DNA of 41,237 nt from Elusimicrobiota bacterium (GTDB taxonomy: Bacteria; Elusimicrobiota; UBA5214; JBBAAG01): positions 1 to 41,237 of the forward strand of contig JBBAAG010000021.1 of NCBI GenBank assembly GCA_041658405.1. The letters are read 5' to 3'. Under the pieces are notes generated by a model. The model was not told where the DNA came from and did no database searches. It worked only from the letters and a program-made list of their open reading frames with translations. The position numbers and the translations under genes are program-made. This document shows, piece by piece, positions 25,558 to 34,782 of this stretch (position 1 is the first letter of the stretch; the number at the start of each line of letters is the position of its first letter).

Positions 25558-26274
25558 CTACTTTGTACCACCTTTTTTTGCGGGTACGTCGTATACGCGG
25601 AATGTTTTAATAGTAATCGTTTTTAACGGTTTATCCCGCTGGTCGCGTTCCACCCGCGTAATTGCGGTTACGATGTCCATCCCAACCACCACCTGTCCAA
25701 GGATTGTATGTTTCCCGTCAAGCCACGGGGTGGGGACTTCGGTGATAAATAACTGGCTGCCATTAGTATCCGGCCCGCTGTTTGCCATGGCTAACCGTCC
25801 CGGTTGGTCAAACTTAACTTCCGGCGAAAATTCGTCACGGAACCTGAATCCAGGATCACCAGTACCGTTACCCCGCGGACAACCAAGTTGAATCATAAAC
25901 TCCGGGATTACGCGATGAAAGATTAACCCGTCATAAAACGGGCGTTTAACCCATGTACTGGTTTTCAGGTCGTACCATTCACGAGTACCCGTTGCGAGGC
26001 CTGAGATTACTTCCACAGTCCCGGGTGCGGTATTCGGGAATAATTCGCAGATAATGTCGCCTTTTGAGGTTTGTATCACTGCGTACTTCCCTGGTTTACC
26101 GATTTTAACCACTGCTTCCGGAATAACGTTTTTGTTCACCTTACTTCCTCCCGCTTTTTTTTGGGTAACACTTTTTTGTTTAGTAACAGTAGCGGGTGTT
26201 TCTGCTTTAACCGCAGTACATGTTACAGAAAATGTTAACCCTGTCGCTAACATCAACCCTAAAATTTTTTTCAT
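25558..26274 (-). CDS. Exported cyclophilin-type peptidyl-prolyl cis-trans isomerase
   Basis: 238-residue cyclophilin with an N-terminal signal peptide (MKKILGLMLATGLTFSVTC, cleavage likely near VKAE), so periplasmic, or possibly a lipoprotein through the Cys at 19. A basic linker (about 30-60) precedes the isomerase domain. Catalytic landmarks: IFHRVIPEFMIQLGCP (active-site Arg, Phe, Met, Gln), FDQPGRLAMANSGPDTNGSQLF and LDGKHTILGQVV. It would assist folding of exported proteins by proline isomerisation. GAGGT precedes the ATG. It sits between the alkyladenine glycosylase gene and gatA in the same operon. Confidence 0.95.
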   Translation of the reverse strand: MKKILGLMLATGLTFSVTCTAVKAETPATVTKQKSVTQKKAGGSKVNKNVIPEAVVKIGKPGKYAVIQTSKGDIICELFPNTAPGTVEVISGLATGTREWYDLKTSTWVKRPFYDGLIFHRVIPEFMIQLGCPRGNGTGDPGFRFRDEFSPEVKFDQPGRLAMANSGPDTNGSQLFITEVPTPWLDGKHTILGQVVVGMDIVTAITRVERDQRDKPLKTITIKTFRVYDVPAKKGGTK

Positions 26275-26285
26275 AAATAATTACC

Positions 26286-26882
26286 TCACTTACAATTATA
26301 TCCATGTCCGCGGAGGACAAACCTCCAAGGCCAATATTTTGCTTCACCAGCGTACCCGATCCCTATCCTGGGGCACGCATGAACTTCATCTCCGCTGAGA
26401 GTTAACCCTTTGCTAAAATATATCGTGCTGTCACCACCGCAAAGATCTAACCCATTCTCCTTTTTTGTAATCCCGTACGCACGGCATAGTTTCCCCGGCC
26501 CGTTTACCTGTTCATAACGTTTATCCGCATTACGTGTTATCAACTCTATACCGTCCAAGGGGATAATCCCGCGGAGCAATACCGCTCCGGCTGTCCCGTC
26601 ACGATCCGTCACTACGTTGAAACAGTGGTGCATACCGTACACAAAATATACGTATGCATATCCTGCAGGGCCGTACATAATTACTGTACGGTTAGTCTTT
26701 CTCCCGGCATATGCGTGCGACGCAGGATCTGTTATCCCGCAGTACGCCTCAGTTTCCGCAATAATACCGCTGATCCTACCCTTTGTGGTTTCACGCACAA
26801 AGTGTGTACCAACTAATCCGCGGGCAACCTCCAGCGTTTTCCTGGCAAAGTATTGCCGGGGAAAGCGTGTACTGCGCGGCAT
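26286..26882 (-). CDS. DNA-3-methyladenine glycosylase (AAG/MPG family)
   Basis: 198 residues from ATG 26882. It belongs to the alkyladenine DNA glycosylase family (PF02245), which excises 3-methyladenine and related lesions in base-excision repair. Visible motifs are ARGLVGTHFVRE, the catalytic Glu in AETEAYCGITDPASHAY, MYGPAGYAYVYFVYGMHHCFNVV, AVLLRGIIP and GPGKLCRA. The frame is open from a TTG at 26900, but GAAGGAT, which ends the gatC gene, is correctly spaced only for ATG 26882. The gene begins 7 bp after the gatC stop, so its ribosome site lies inside gatC. Confidence 0.95.
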   Translation of the reverse strand: MPRSTRFPRQYFARKTLEVARGLVGTHFVRETTKGRISGIIAETEAYCGITDPASHAYAGRKTNRTVIMYGPAGYAYVYFVYGMHHCFNVVTDRDGTAGAVLLRGIIPLDGIELITRNADKRYEQVNGPGKLCRAYGITKKENGLDLCGGDSTIYFSKGLTLSGDEVHACPRIGIGYAGEAKYWPWRFVLRGHGYNCK

Positions 26883-26889
26883 ATATTGT

Positions 26890-27183
26890 CTATCCTTCAA
26901 TGACCTTTTTTACTTTAAAAAAATCGCCTTCGCGATCCGGCGCGATTGAGAGTACCGCCTGAGCTTCATTGCCTTTATCCTCAACCTTATCCTCACGCCA
27001 AACGTTTGCGACATCCATTACATGCGAAGTAGGCGCTACTTTTGAGGTATCAAGTTTGTTGAGGTTGTCCATGTACTCCAGGATTTGCTCAATCTGGTTA
27101 CCCATCTTTTCTTTTTCCGCGGGGGTTAGGTTTAACCGTCCCAGCCGTGCTACGTGGTCAACATCTTCTTTCGTAATTTTCAA
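26890..27183 (-). CDS. gatC: Asp-tRNA(Asn)/Glu-tRNA(Gln) amidotransferase subunit C
   Basis: 97-residue GatC, the small belt subunit that stabilises GatA on GatB. It contains VDHVARLGRLNLTPAEKEK, ILEYMDNLNKLDTSKVAPTSH and the C-terminal APDREGDFFKVKKVIE, all typical. The start is a TTG at 27183 with GAGGATA about 6 nt upstream. It lies 33 bp after the pcrA stop and is separated from gatA by the glycosylase and cyclophilin genes. Confidence 0.96.
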   Translation of the reverse strand: MKITKEDVDHVARLGRLNLTPAEKEKMGNQIEQILEYMDNLNKLDTSKVAPTSHVMDVANVWREDKVEDKGNEAQAVLSIAPDREGDFFKVKKVIEG

Positions 27184-27216
27184 GGTATCCTCTTTCCTAA
27201 AATATTACCTATTTAA

Positions 27217-29409
27217 TTATATCAATTCCAGATTGGCATATTTTACGACCAACTTTTTCCATGAACCGTTATCAAACTGTACAATTACTTTTAACCCCAT
27301 ACCTTGCCCGGAACTGCCAACTATTTGCCCGTCACCGAATTCTGAATGCCGTACCCTCTGGCCAACATGAAACTTTGTATGTTCTAACGCAGAGTTTGAG
27401 GTTTCATACTCGCCAAACTCGGGGACAGAACCTATCTTTTCCTTGGTATTGAGTTCCAGAATCTGTGATTCCGTGATAAACCTTGACGGCATATGGTACC
27501 GCATCTGGCCGTATACCCGGCGTTGTGATGCGGAGGATAGGTATAACCGTTCCCTCGCACGGGTCATCCCGACGTAACACAACCGCCGTTCTTCTTCAAG
27601 TTCTTCCGATGATAATAAACTTTCGCCTAACGGGAACAATCCGTCTTCCATACCGGTCATAAAAACGACGGGGAATTCCAACCCTTTTGCCAGGTGTACC
27701 GTCATCAGCGTTACGCGTTCCTGATTTGGATCCCAGTTATCCGGCCCGGACATCAACGCAAGCTGGTTCAGGAAAAGGTCAAGGATATCAGTCTCAGAAT
27801 TACCTTCATTAGTACGTTCTTCAAGTTCCGCAATTGCGGAAACTAATTCACGGAGGTTATCCACGCGATTCTTCGCTTGTACGGTATTCTCGAGGTTAAG
27901 TTCTTCAAGATACCCGGTTTTTTCAAGGATTTCACGGAGTAATACACTGGGTTTAACAGTTTTCTTTTTACCAATCCATTCATGCAGAAAACAGAGTACC
28001 TGTGTTATACCCGTCCGGACTTTAGGGGAAAGATTCTGGATTTTATCAGTTTGTTTCAGTGCCTGGTAAAATGACAGGTCGTTAGCAGCCATATAATCCT
28101 CAATCACCTGCATGCTTGTCTTCCCGATCCCGCGTTGAGGACGGTTGATTATACGTTTAAACGCGAGTGAATCATTGGGGTTATGTATTACGCGGAGGTA
28201 CGCCACTGCATCTTTGATTTCTGTACGGAGATAAAAACTTACCGTCCCTACGACTTGATAAGGAATCCCTTCCCGGACAAAAATTTCTTCAATAACGCGT
28301 GATTGCGCGTTTGTACGGTAAAATACCGCAAAGTCGGAATATTTACGTCCCGCTGTTATGCTTAACAGGTAACGTATATTCGCTGCAAGGTTCTCAGATT
28401 CTTCATAGTCGTTATAGTTGTTAATATATACCGGTACCGGGCCGGAAGGGTTTTGGGTCCACAACTTCTTTTCTTTCCGGGCGAAATTGTTGCGTACAAC
28501 ATTCCATGCGAGTTCAAGAATTTCCGGGGTGGAACGGTAATTACGTTCAAGTTTAACAACTTTTGCTTCCGGGAAGTCTTGTTCAATCATCCACAGGTTA
28601 CGGACATCAGCTCCACGCCAGGAATATATTGCCTGGTCGTCATCACCGACAACGCAGAGGTTACGGTGGTAACTTGCAATAAGTTTTGTGAGTACATACT
28701 GTGCGTGGTTAGTGTCCTGGTATTCATCAACTAAGAGGTACTGTATGTTCTGGCGGTACTTCTCAAACACAACTGTGTCATTACGTAGCGTATTAACAGT
28801 TTTGAGGATAAGGTCGCCAAAATCAACGGCGTTAGACCTCTCAAGTTTTTGCTGGTAATACTGGTAAATATTGGCCAACAACTTTTTTGCAGGATCATTT
28901 GACGCTAAACTATGTATAGCATATGACGATGCGTCAAGCAGGTTATCCTTTGCGCGGTTAATTTCTTCCGCCAGCGGTGAAGGACGAAACTTTTTTTCGT
29001 CAAGTTCAAGTTCTTCCACCACTTCTTTTATGAGATTACGCTGGTCATCTTCATCATATATAACAAACCCGGGGTGTAATCCCGCGGACTGCGCTTCCCT
29101 GCGGAGAAACCGTGCACACCATGAATGGAATGTTGAAACATCCACCCGTGCGCCAAGGCCAGGGGTTAATGTGTTAATGCGATTACGCATTTCACCCGCT
29201 GCTTTATTTGTAAACGTAACTGCCAAAACGCTTTCCGGCGGGATGCCAAGTTTTAAGAGGTAAACTATACGGTATGTGATAACCCTGGTTTTCCCTGACC
29301 CTGCACCCGCTAAAATAACCAGCGGCCCGTCAACGGTTTTTACGGCATCCAGTTGTTCCGGGTTTAGGTCGGTACTTATACCAATATCATTCTTAATTTC
29401 TTTTTCCAT
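27217..29409 (-). CDS. pcrA: UvrD/PcrA-type DNA helicase
   Basis: 730-residue superfamily 1A 3'-5' helicase used in nucleotide excision repair, replication restart and removal of RecA filaments. Motifs in order: LNPEQLDAV (Q motif), AGAGSGKTRVI (Walker A), TFTNKAAGEMRNR, LLVDEYQDTN (Walker B), VVGDDDQAIYSWRGAD, LERNYRS, VTLMTVHLAKGLEFPVVF, and RRLCYVGMTRARERLYL. The C-terminus has the HPGFG-like Tudor tail FGDGQIVGSSGQGMGLKVIV. The frame opens at 29442, but ATG 29409 has GGAC about 8 nt upstream and is preceded by a promoter. It is probably the first gene of the pcrA-gatC operon. Confidence 0.95.
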   Translation of the reverse strand: MEKEIKNDIGISTDLNPEQLDAVKTVDGPLVILAGAGSGKTRVITYRIVYLLKLGIPPESVLAVTFTNKAAGEMRNRINTLTPGLGARVDVSTFHSWCARFLRREAQSAGLHPGFVIYDEDDQRNLIKEVVEELELDEKKFRPSPLAEEINRAKDNLLDASSYAIHSLASNDPAKKLLANIYQYYQQKLERSNAVDFGDLILKTVNTLRNDTVVFEKYRQNIQYLLVDEYQDTNHAQYVLTKLIASYHRNLCVVGDDDQAIYSWRGADVRNLWMIEQDFPEAKVVKLERNYRSTPEILELAWNVVRNNFARKEKKLWTQNPSGPVPVYINNYNDYEESENLAANIRYLLSITAGRKYSDFAVFYRTNAQSRVIEEIFVREGIPYQVVGTVSFYLRTEIKDAVAYLRVIHNPNDSLAFKRIINRPQRGIGKTSMQVIEDYMAANDLSFYQALKQTDKIQNLSPKVRTGITQVLCFLHEWIGKKKTVKPSVLLREILEKTGYLEELNLENTVQAKNRVDNLRELVSAIAELEERTNEGNSETDILDLFLNQLALMSGPDNWDPNQERVTLMTVHLAKGLEFPVVFMTGMEDGLFPLGESLLSSEELEEERRLCYVGMTRARERLYLSSASQRRVYGQMRYHMPSRFITESQILELNTKEKIGSVPEFGEYETSNSALEHTKFHVGQRVRHSEFGDGQIVGSSGQGMGLKVIVQFDNGSWKKLVVKYANLELI

Positions 29410-29433
29410 AAAAGAAGTCCTATATAGCCAAAA

Positions 29434-29462
29434 ATCATACAAAAAAGGGTGGGATTTATCAA
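29434..29462 (-). promoter_or_regulatory. Promoter for pcrA/gat operon
   Basis: On the minus strand: TTGATA (29462-29457), a 17 bp spacer and TATGAT (29439-29434). The predicted start is near 29427, about 18 nt before the pcrA ATG. Confidence 0.5.
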
Positions 29463-29466
29463 TAAA

Positions 29467-31863
29467 TTAAAAATTATGCGTATTCTTTGAGTTAAAGATT
29501 TTGTTTCTGAACAAAACCTCGGTTTCCATTAATTCAATTTGTTTAATCAATAACTTCTTTTTTGCGTTGCGTATTTTGTCCTGAAGTTTTTTTGTTGAGA
29601 TTTTTGTTAATGCCGGATTGAATGCTAGTTCAGGTATGAATTTTGACAGTTTATTTTTTAAGCCGGTAATATAAATATTTTCTATTGCCCTTGTGACGCC
29701 CACATAAGTTACCCGCCGTTCTTCTTCTATACACACTTCCGAATTAGTATGGGAATCCATGCTTAAGTTAAAATATGCTGCGTTGAGATACTCGTTCCCC
29801 TTAGTTTTGTGGATGGTTGTCAAAACTACTACGTTTTGCCTGTCTAATTCATCAGTTGAAGAAGCATCAGGGGGATGATTAATGGTTTGACGGAAGTATT
29901 GAAAATACTCTGCTGTATCATTAAAGTTTTTCGCGGATAATATAATACTTTCAACAATAACATCGTCCGTTGATTCATCAACCTCCGCTGAAAAACGAGG
30001 ATGGGTTCTATAAAAAATAGAGAGTCCAATTTCTTTATCAAGTAAAGTTAATAAAGAGTGCGGGGTAGTGGTTGGTTGTTTAGCAAAATGGCTTAACGTT
30101 TCAATATGGTTAAAGAAATCGCAGAGTTTATCTCGTTCCCACGCGCGTAGTCCTTGTTTTTCAGATGCGCGGCTTAATTCTTCCCAGTTTGTAATTGAAG
30201 AAATGATATTATTTGAAAAATATTTGTTTGGAGTTCTAAGGATTATTGCGTAGTCCTTCGCTGTCGCTTCTTGCGGATACATGATTACGGAAAGGTAAGC
30301 ATAAATATCACGGCCGATTCTGGAATTAAACATCCGTTCGGTGTGTACCAGGCTGTGAGGAATATGTTTTGCGTCGAGTGCCATCGCTATTATGAACTGA
30401 TAACTGTGAAAACGGAATAATACGGCAAAGTCTTTCCATTGAAAATTATGCACTGTTTTGGTTTTAGAGATCCAGTCCGCTATAGCAACAGCTTGTTCCC
30501 ACAGTGAGTTAAACAGTTCTATATCAAAAAACCCGGGGGTTGCGTTTGTCCTTGCCTTGATATTTTTATTTATCCTGTTTGTATTATAGTCAATCAGCCA
30601 TTTTGAATGGCGGACTATTTTTTGGCTGGAACGATAGTTTGTTGATAACGTACAATCCTGTGACATAGGATAGCGTTTAGGGAAATCGATTATATGCCGT
30701 ACCTCAGCTCCGCGCCAGCCATAGATCATTTGGTCGTCATCTCCGACAATAAATACGTTGTTTTCGGGTAAGGATAATATTTGTAGTAACAATAATTGCG
30801 CTTTATTTAAATCCTGGAATTCGTCTACCAGTAAATACTGGTACCGCTGCTGATATTTATTACGTATGATGTCGTCGTCAATAAGGATACGTATAGGGAA
30901 ATATATTAGGTCATCAAAATTGAACGAGTTAAGCATCCATTGGCGTTCAATATACGCGTTAAAAACGGGTTTCAACGGAACTGTTTGGCCGTTGATCTCT
31001 ACAGTAGTATCAGAGATTGGGAGAATATCATTTTTTGTTTGCTGTAATACAAGAATCAATGGGTCAATAGAATTTACACTTTGTTCTGCCTGGAGGTTAA
31101 ACCGCCCCCCTGTTTTGTTACGTATAATTTCGTATCCGAGCGAGTGGAAAGTACGGACATCCACGTTTGTAACTTGTTTAGCTTTAAGACGGCAATTCAT
31201 TTCATCACTTGCTTTTTTGTTAAACGCAAGAGCTAGGATATTTTCTTCCGGGATACCGTTGTTAATAAGGTTTATTATACGGTTTACTAAAGTCTTTGTT
31301 TTGCCGGAACCTGCGGGCGCAAGTACACGGATCGGGCCGGTGATAAAGTTTTTCGCTATTTCTTGTGAGGCATCGAGGTTTGTATCAATTTCAAATTTGT
31401 GGTGACCATGCGAAACGGGTTGACGGTTTGTTCTCTCTAACAGCGATATCATTTGTTCGCAGAGAAGAAACCGGGTAACGTTGTCGTACTCGGTATGTAT
31501 TGATCCGGAAGAAATACGTTTTTCGCAGTACTCGGTTTTGTCGATCACTGAGAAAAAACAGATAGGTTTATTTTTGTACCAAAGAGGAAAAATCAGGGTG
31601 TCCATTATAACTTGAATATTAACAATAAATTTGTTGTATGGCAGGTCCTGATATATAATAGCGATATCCTTATTTCTAAATTTGTTAATATTAAAAGACT
31701 TTGTTTTGGAAAGTTTTACCAAACGAAATGAAGTTTTTGTTTTCCGGCATTGTGAGATAAAGTTTTTTAATAATATAGATGAAGAGTTGAAGACTGAAAA
31801 CCCGGTGCCAGTAGAACAATAAGTGTGTGTATTAGCAAAGAAAAAGTTTAAATCACGGTTCAT
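29467..31863 (-). CDS. Divergent UvrD-like helicase with novel N-terminal domain
   Basis: About 798 residues. Residues 1-165 form a domain I do not recognise, with no Q-motif helicase similarity. The rest is a superfamily 1A helicase: VLAPAGSGKTKTLVNRI (Walker A near 185), AFNKKASDEM, LLVDEFQDLNKAQ (Walker B), FIVGDDDQMIYGWRGAE, STNYRSSQKIV, VVVLTTIHKTKGNEYLNAAYF and RRVTYVGVTRAIENIYI. It is clearly different from the neighbouring pcrA. ATG 31863 follows GGGGTG; a GTG two codons earlier is possible. A 16 bp palindrome sits just upstream. It may be an accessory or defence-related helicase; that is inference. Confidence 0.9.
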   Translation of the reverse strand: MNRDLNFFFANTHTYCSTGTGFSVFNSSSILLKNFISQCRKTKTSFRLVKLSKTKSFNINKFRNKDIAIIYQDLPYNKFIVNIQVIMDTLIFPLWYKNKPICFFSVIDKTEYCEKRISSGSIHTEYDNVTRFLLCEQMISLLERTNRQPVSHGHHKFEIDTNLDASQEIAKNFITGPIRVLAPAGSGKTKTLVNRIINLINNGIPEENILALAFNKKASDEMNCRLKAKQVTNVDVRTFHSLGYEIIRNKTGGRFNLQAEQSVNSIDPLILVLQQTKNDILPISDTTVEINGQTVPLKPVFNAYIERQWMLNSFNFDDLIYFPIRILIDDDIIRNKYQQRYQYLLVDEFQDLNKAQLLLLQILSLPENNVFIVGDDDQMIYGWRGAEVRHIIDFPKRYPMSQDCTLSTNYRSSQKIVRHSKWLIDYNTNRINKNIKARTNATPGFFDIELFNSLWEQAVAIADWISKTKTVHNFQWKDFAVLFRFHSYQFIIAMALDAKHIPHSLVHTERMFNSRIGRDIYAYLSVIMYPQEATAKDYAIILRTPNKYFSNNIISSITNWEELSRASEKQGLRAWERDKLCDFFNHIETLSHFAKQPTTTPHSLLTLLDKEIGLSIFYRTHPRFSAEVDESTDDVIVESIILSAKNFNDTAEYFQYFRQTINHPPDASSTDELDRQNVVVLTTIHKTKGNEYLNAAYFNLSMDSHTNSEVCIEEERRVTYVGVTRAIENIYITGLKNKLSKFIPELAFNPALTKISTKKLQDKIRNAKKKLLIKQIELMETEVLFRNKIFNSKNTHNF

Positions 31864-31876
31864 AGTCACCCCAATT

Positions 31877-31929
31877 TCGTATACGTATACGAGCCGTCGT
31901 TACTCAATCCAGTTTTCCCGGATATTATA
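31877..31929 (-). promoter_or_regulatory. Perfect 16 bp palindrome and TATAAT box upstream of divergent helicase
   Basis: TCGTATACGTATACGA (31877-31892) is perfectly self-complementary and lies 13 bp before the helicase ATG. TATAAT (minus strand 31929-31924) could be the -10 box; no good -35 was found. The palindrome would fall within the early transcribed leader and suits a dimeric regulator. Confidence 0.4.
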
Positions 31930-31997
31930 CTATTTAATAAATAATTATCTGTATTAAAATCTCTATAATTCAGCGAATACTGACTTACGTGGGTGAA

Positions 31998-34655
31998 TTA
32001 CTTCAACAGTACACTTGTTGCCGGTACTATACGTGCGGAGTAAATATTTGATTCCGGTAATGTTCCGGCAGCACGGGCGTAGTATTCACCTTTTATTGGG
32101 GTGATACTCCCGGGGTTGACAGTAAGCTCAACCCATGTTCCCGCAGGGATACTCGAGGTACCTGTTGAAAGTTGGAGGTAATACTTTTTATTTACATCCT
32201 TAACAACAACTTTATTGATTCCCGGGATGGTATTAAGAATACCTTCCATCCCGCCTGCAATGCCGTTAGTATTCATTATAGTTTCCTGTGCTACAACATT
32301 CCCGAGGATTGAATTAATGATATACCCTTCCCCGGGTAACCACCCGAATGCAACTTTTTTAGGGTTAACACTCTTCACGGAGAAACGGCCGTATGATGTG
32401 TTGTTAAACTTATAGTTTATCTCAAGTTTTTCATGTTTTTGTGATTTCAGTACCGCTTCATGGGTGACCCCCTGCGGGAGTTCAAGTACCGGTGCGCGGA
32501 GTTTAATTTCTTTCTTTGGTACAACTTTCCATCGTGCTTCATTAAGCATTTTCTCGGGTGCAGGTTTTGGGAATTCGTACTTAACATTACGCTGTTCTTT
32601 AACCAAAACCTTATCCCCGTCTCCGGTACCTCCGCTGCTGGTACCACGGTTTTTACCGGTAGAGGATGACAACGGCTTTGTCCCTGATGATTTGGTATAA
32701 ACTTTAGTTTCTGTACCTTTAAGTTTAGATGTAATATCCTTCCTTGCAGCTAATGACACGCCGCCGGAAATATAAAACCGCAGGCCCATCAGCGGGTAGG
32801 GTTCGGAGTACATTAATCCCAGGCATTCATTGGGTTTCCCAAACTTTTTACTGTCAATAAAAGGCAATTCCACGCGGCTGCGGAAATTGTTTATGTTACG
32901 CGTATACCATTCATTAAAAACATTGTTATGGACAGGTTTTACCTGAGAAAAAAAATTTAATACATCAACATTAACTTCCTGTAATACCATACATACGGCG
33001 GACCATTTTTGTATCTGGTCAAGTTTGTAATACTGAGGTTCATAATCAGCTACTGCGGAATAATGCCGGTCCCACCACCCAAGAAACTCGCTGCTTTGAT
33101 AATTAGGTTCTGACTCTTTCCCGGGATACAACGGGTCGCTTGACGCGGCGTATACCCTTGTTACTGTTGGAGCGAAGTATAAACGGTTACCACCCGTGAT
33201 CATAAAATTATCGCTTTTTAGCCCAAACCACAACCGCGTGTTTGATAACTTCAAAAACTCGTTCCAGTAATGTTTAGGCACACGTATATCCGACATTGCG
33301 CGTATACCCGTAACCCCCTGCCGGGGTAATGTGTTACCATAGTTTAATGCCCATATTTTTGCGTTTAGGTCAGTATAGAACAGTATCATCCCAACTTCCG
33401 TACCTTTGAGGTCACCGTCATACCGCGCGGTTTGATACGAACTTTTCTGGTCTAAATGCTTCAGCATTTCATCAAATACTTTGGCGTTAGTATCATTACT
33501 TCCTGCAAGCCCGCGGCGGAGTTCAAGAAACGGCGCATAATTTTTATCCCTAAGTTTTTGGGATGTATTTTTTAATTGCGCGCTGCGGGAGAGAACATAA
33601 CTTTTTATCCCGGGATCCTCCGTAAACCCTAACCCCGGATCGTATACCGCCAGGCGGTCAAGTTCAGCCGCTAAACCCCGGGTATCTTTCTCAGGGTCAA
33701 GCGAGAACCCTACATTTGTATCAGTATAAATCGGTGCATACGGAATTTTTTTGCGTAATTCTTTATAAATCTGTGTAGCAGTGGTTTTACCTTCAATGAT
33801 TTGTTGCTTTAACCCCGGGGTTTTTGTCAGGGTTTCGTTATACTTCTGCTGGATATACTTATCATACTCTTTTTTCCGTGCGGTTTCTTTTTCAGTATTA
33901 CTTCCCGCCTGGCTTTTGTATGCGTGGTACAATGCTGCGACGTCCTCCATTGTAATCCCGCGGTCAAGCGGTACTGCGCGTTTACGCCCGCCAAGGGTTA
34001 ATCCGGAAGCCCAGTCCGCGTAGGTGAGGTCATCAATTTTGTTGAACCACCGGGTGAAGGATTCTAAACTATCAACTTTTGATTCGTAATATCCGTATTC
34101 AGGGGAGAAAAGTGCGGAACCTTTAATTGCAGATATGTGTACCACCTGCAGTGTGGTACTGTCAGGATTAACAACATAACCGAATACATGAATAGTTGAC
34201 GGGATAACAAGTGTTTCCACGCGTTTATGGTCAACTACAGAACACAGTGCGGTATTGTTATACACGTCTTTCATAGGTAAGGCCAGTACCCATGTACCGG
34301 GAGTAATTGTTTCGACACGGCCCGGGAGTACGGTAAATGGTGTTACGTTCTCGAGGTAGGATAAACGTAACGGAAACTTTGCATGGAGAATATCGGAATA
34401 CTTATCATTATCAATATCCAGCCTGGTAAGTAATCCTACCATTGCCCAGTCATGCAACTGTTCGGTTTGTTCGTCTATAGGAAGTGTTGTAAGAAACGGT
34501 GTTAAACTACTGACGTCAATGTAGAACCCGCCCGCAGCTTTAATCTCAACAATGTTTTGTGTAACCGCGCTATTTTCAGAGGTTATGGAAAACAGCAGTG
34601 GAATGGCTGTTAGCATACATATCATGCATATAAATATTAACCGTACAATTTTCAT
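31998..34655 (-). CDS. Large secreted protein of unknown function
   Basis: 885 residues with an N-terminal signal peptide (hydrophobic 4-24), so exported. I do not recognise the family. Visible parts: an N-terminal region ending near ITPGTWVLALPM; a central region with a Lys/Glu-rich helical stretch (about 255-320) and the block VGMILFYTDLNAKIWALNYG; a Ser/Gly/Thr-rich low-complexity linker (about 650-690); and a beta-rich C-terminal region of about 195 residues with SIPAGTWVELTVNPGS. The ATG at 34655 has only a weak SD, but a TATAAT box (minus 34672-34667) lies 11 nt away, so the transcript may be nearly leaderless. No enzymatic motif was seen. Confidence 0.8.
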   Translation of the reverse strand: MKIVRLIFICMICMLTAIPLLFSITSENSAVTQNIVEIKAAGGFYIDVSSLTPFLTTLPIDEQTEQLHDWAMVGLLTRLDIDNDKYSDILHAKFPLRLSYLENVTPFTVLPGRVETITPGTWVLALPMKDVYNNTALCSVVDHKRVETLVIPSTIHVFGYVVNPDSTTLQVVHISAIKGSALFSPEYGYYESKVDSLESFTRWFNKIDDLTYADWASGLTLGGRKRAVPLDRGITMEDVAALYHAYKSQAGSNTEKETARKKEYDKYIQQKYNETLTKTPGLKQQIIEGKTTATQIYKELRKKIPYAPIYTDTNVGFSLDPEKDTRGLAAELDRLAVYDPGLGFTEDPGIKSYVLSRSAQLKNTSQKLRDKNYAPFLELRRGLAGSNDTNAKVFDEMLKHLDQKSSYQTARYDGDLKGTEVGMILFYTDLNAKIWALNYGNTLPRQGVTGIRAMSDIRVPKHYWNEFLKLSNTRLWFGLKSDNFMITGGNRLYFAPTVTRVYAASSDPLYPGKESEPNYQSSEFLGWWDRHYSAVADYEPQYYKLDQIQKWSAVCMVLQEVNVDVLNFFSQVKPVHNNVFNEWYTRNINNFRSRVELPFIDSKKFGKPNECLGLMYSEPYPLMGLRFYISGGVSLAARKDITSKLKGTETKVYTKSSGTKPLSSSTGKNRGTSSGGTGDGDKVLVKEQRNVKYEFPKPAPEKMLNEARWKVVPKKEIKLRAPVLELPQGVTHEAVLKSQKHEKLEINYKFNNTSYGRFSVKSVNPKKVAFGWLPGEGYIINSILGNVVAQETIMNTNGIAGGMEGILNTIPGINKVVVKDVNKKYYLQLSTGTSSIPAGTWVELTVNPGSITPIKGEYYARAAGTLPESNIYSARIVPATSVLLK

Positions 34656-34720
34656 AATTAGGGAATATTATACTAATTCTAAAATATATCTGTTTTGTTC
34701 ATTTATATAATATATTCGGG

Positions 34721-34745
34721 AGAGGTTCGATTCCCCTCACCTCCA
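34721..34745 (+). other. tRNA/tmRNA 3'-end remnant (possible attachment-site scar)
   Basis: AGAGG-TTCGATT-CCCCT forms a T-arm (34721-34737, one A-C mismatch) with the canonical TTCGATT loop. It is followed by CACCTCC and a discriminator A (34738-34745), then a run of T. No matching 5' half (expected GGAGGTG) is found upstream. This is what remains when an integrative element enters a tRNA-Ser or tmRNA gene and part is lost or rearranged. It sits exactly at the left border of the AT-rich island. Confidence 0.45.
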
Positions 34746-34775
34746 TTTTTTACTCCGTCGTGAACAATTCCTGTT
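34746..34775 (+). repeat. Direct repeat flanking HEPN/MNT module, left copy
   Basis: A 30 bp segment (TTTTT-ACTCCGTCGTGA then ACAATTCCTGTT) repeated with two changes at 35596-35623. Similarity extends imperfectly upstream into the tRNA-like sequence (ATTCCCCTC versus AATCCCCTC). The two copies bracket the HEPN/MNT module. Confidence 0.7.
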
Positions 34776-34782
34776 ACTAGGC

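Noticed and set aside
34681..34745. Complete tRNA gene
   Set aside because: Only the T-arm and acceptor 3' strand are present; the upstream 60 bases are AT-rich with no D-arm or anticodon arm.
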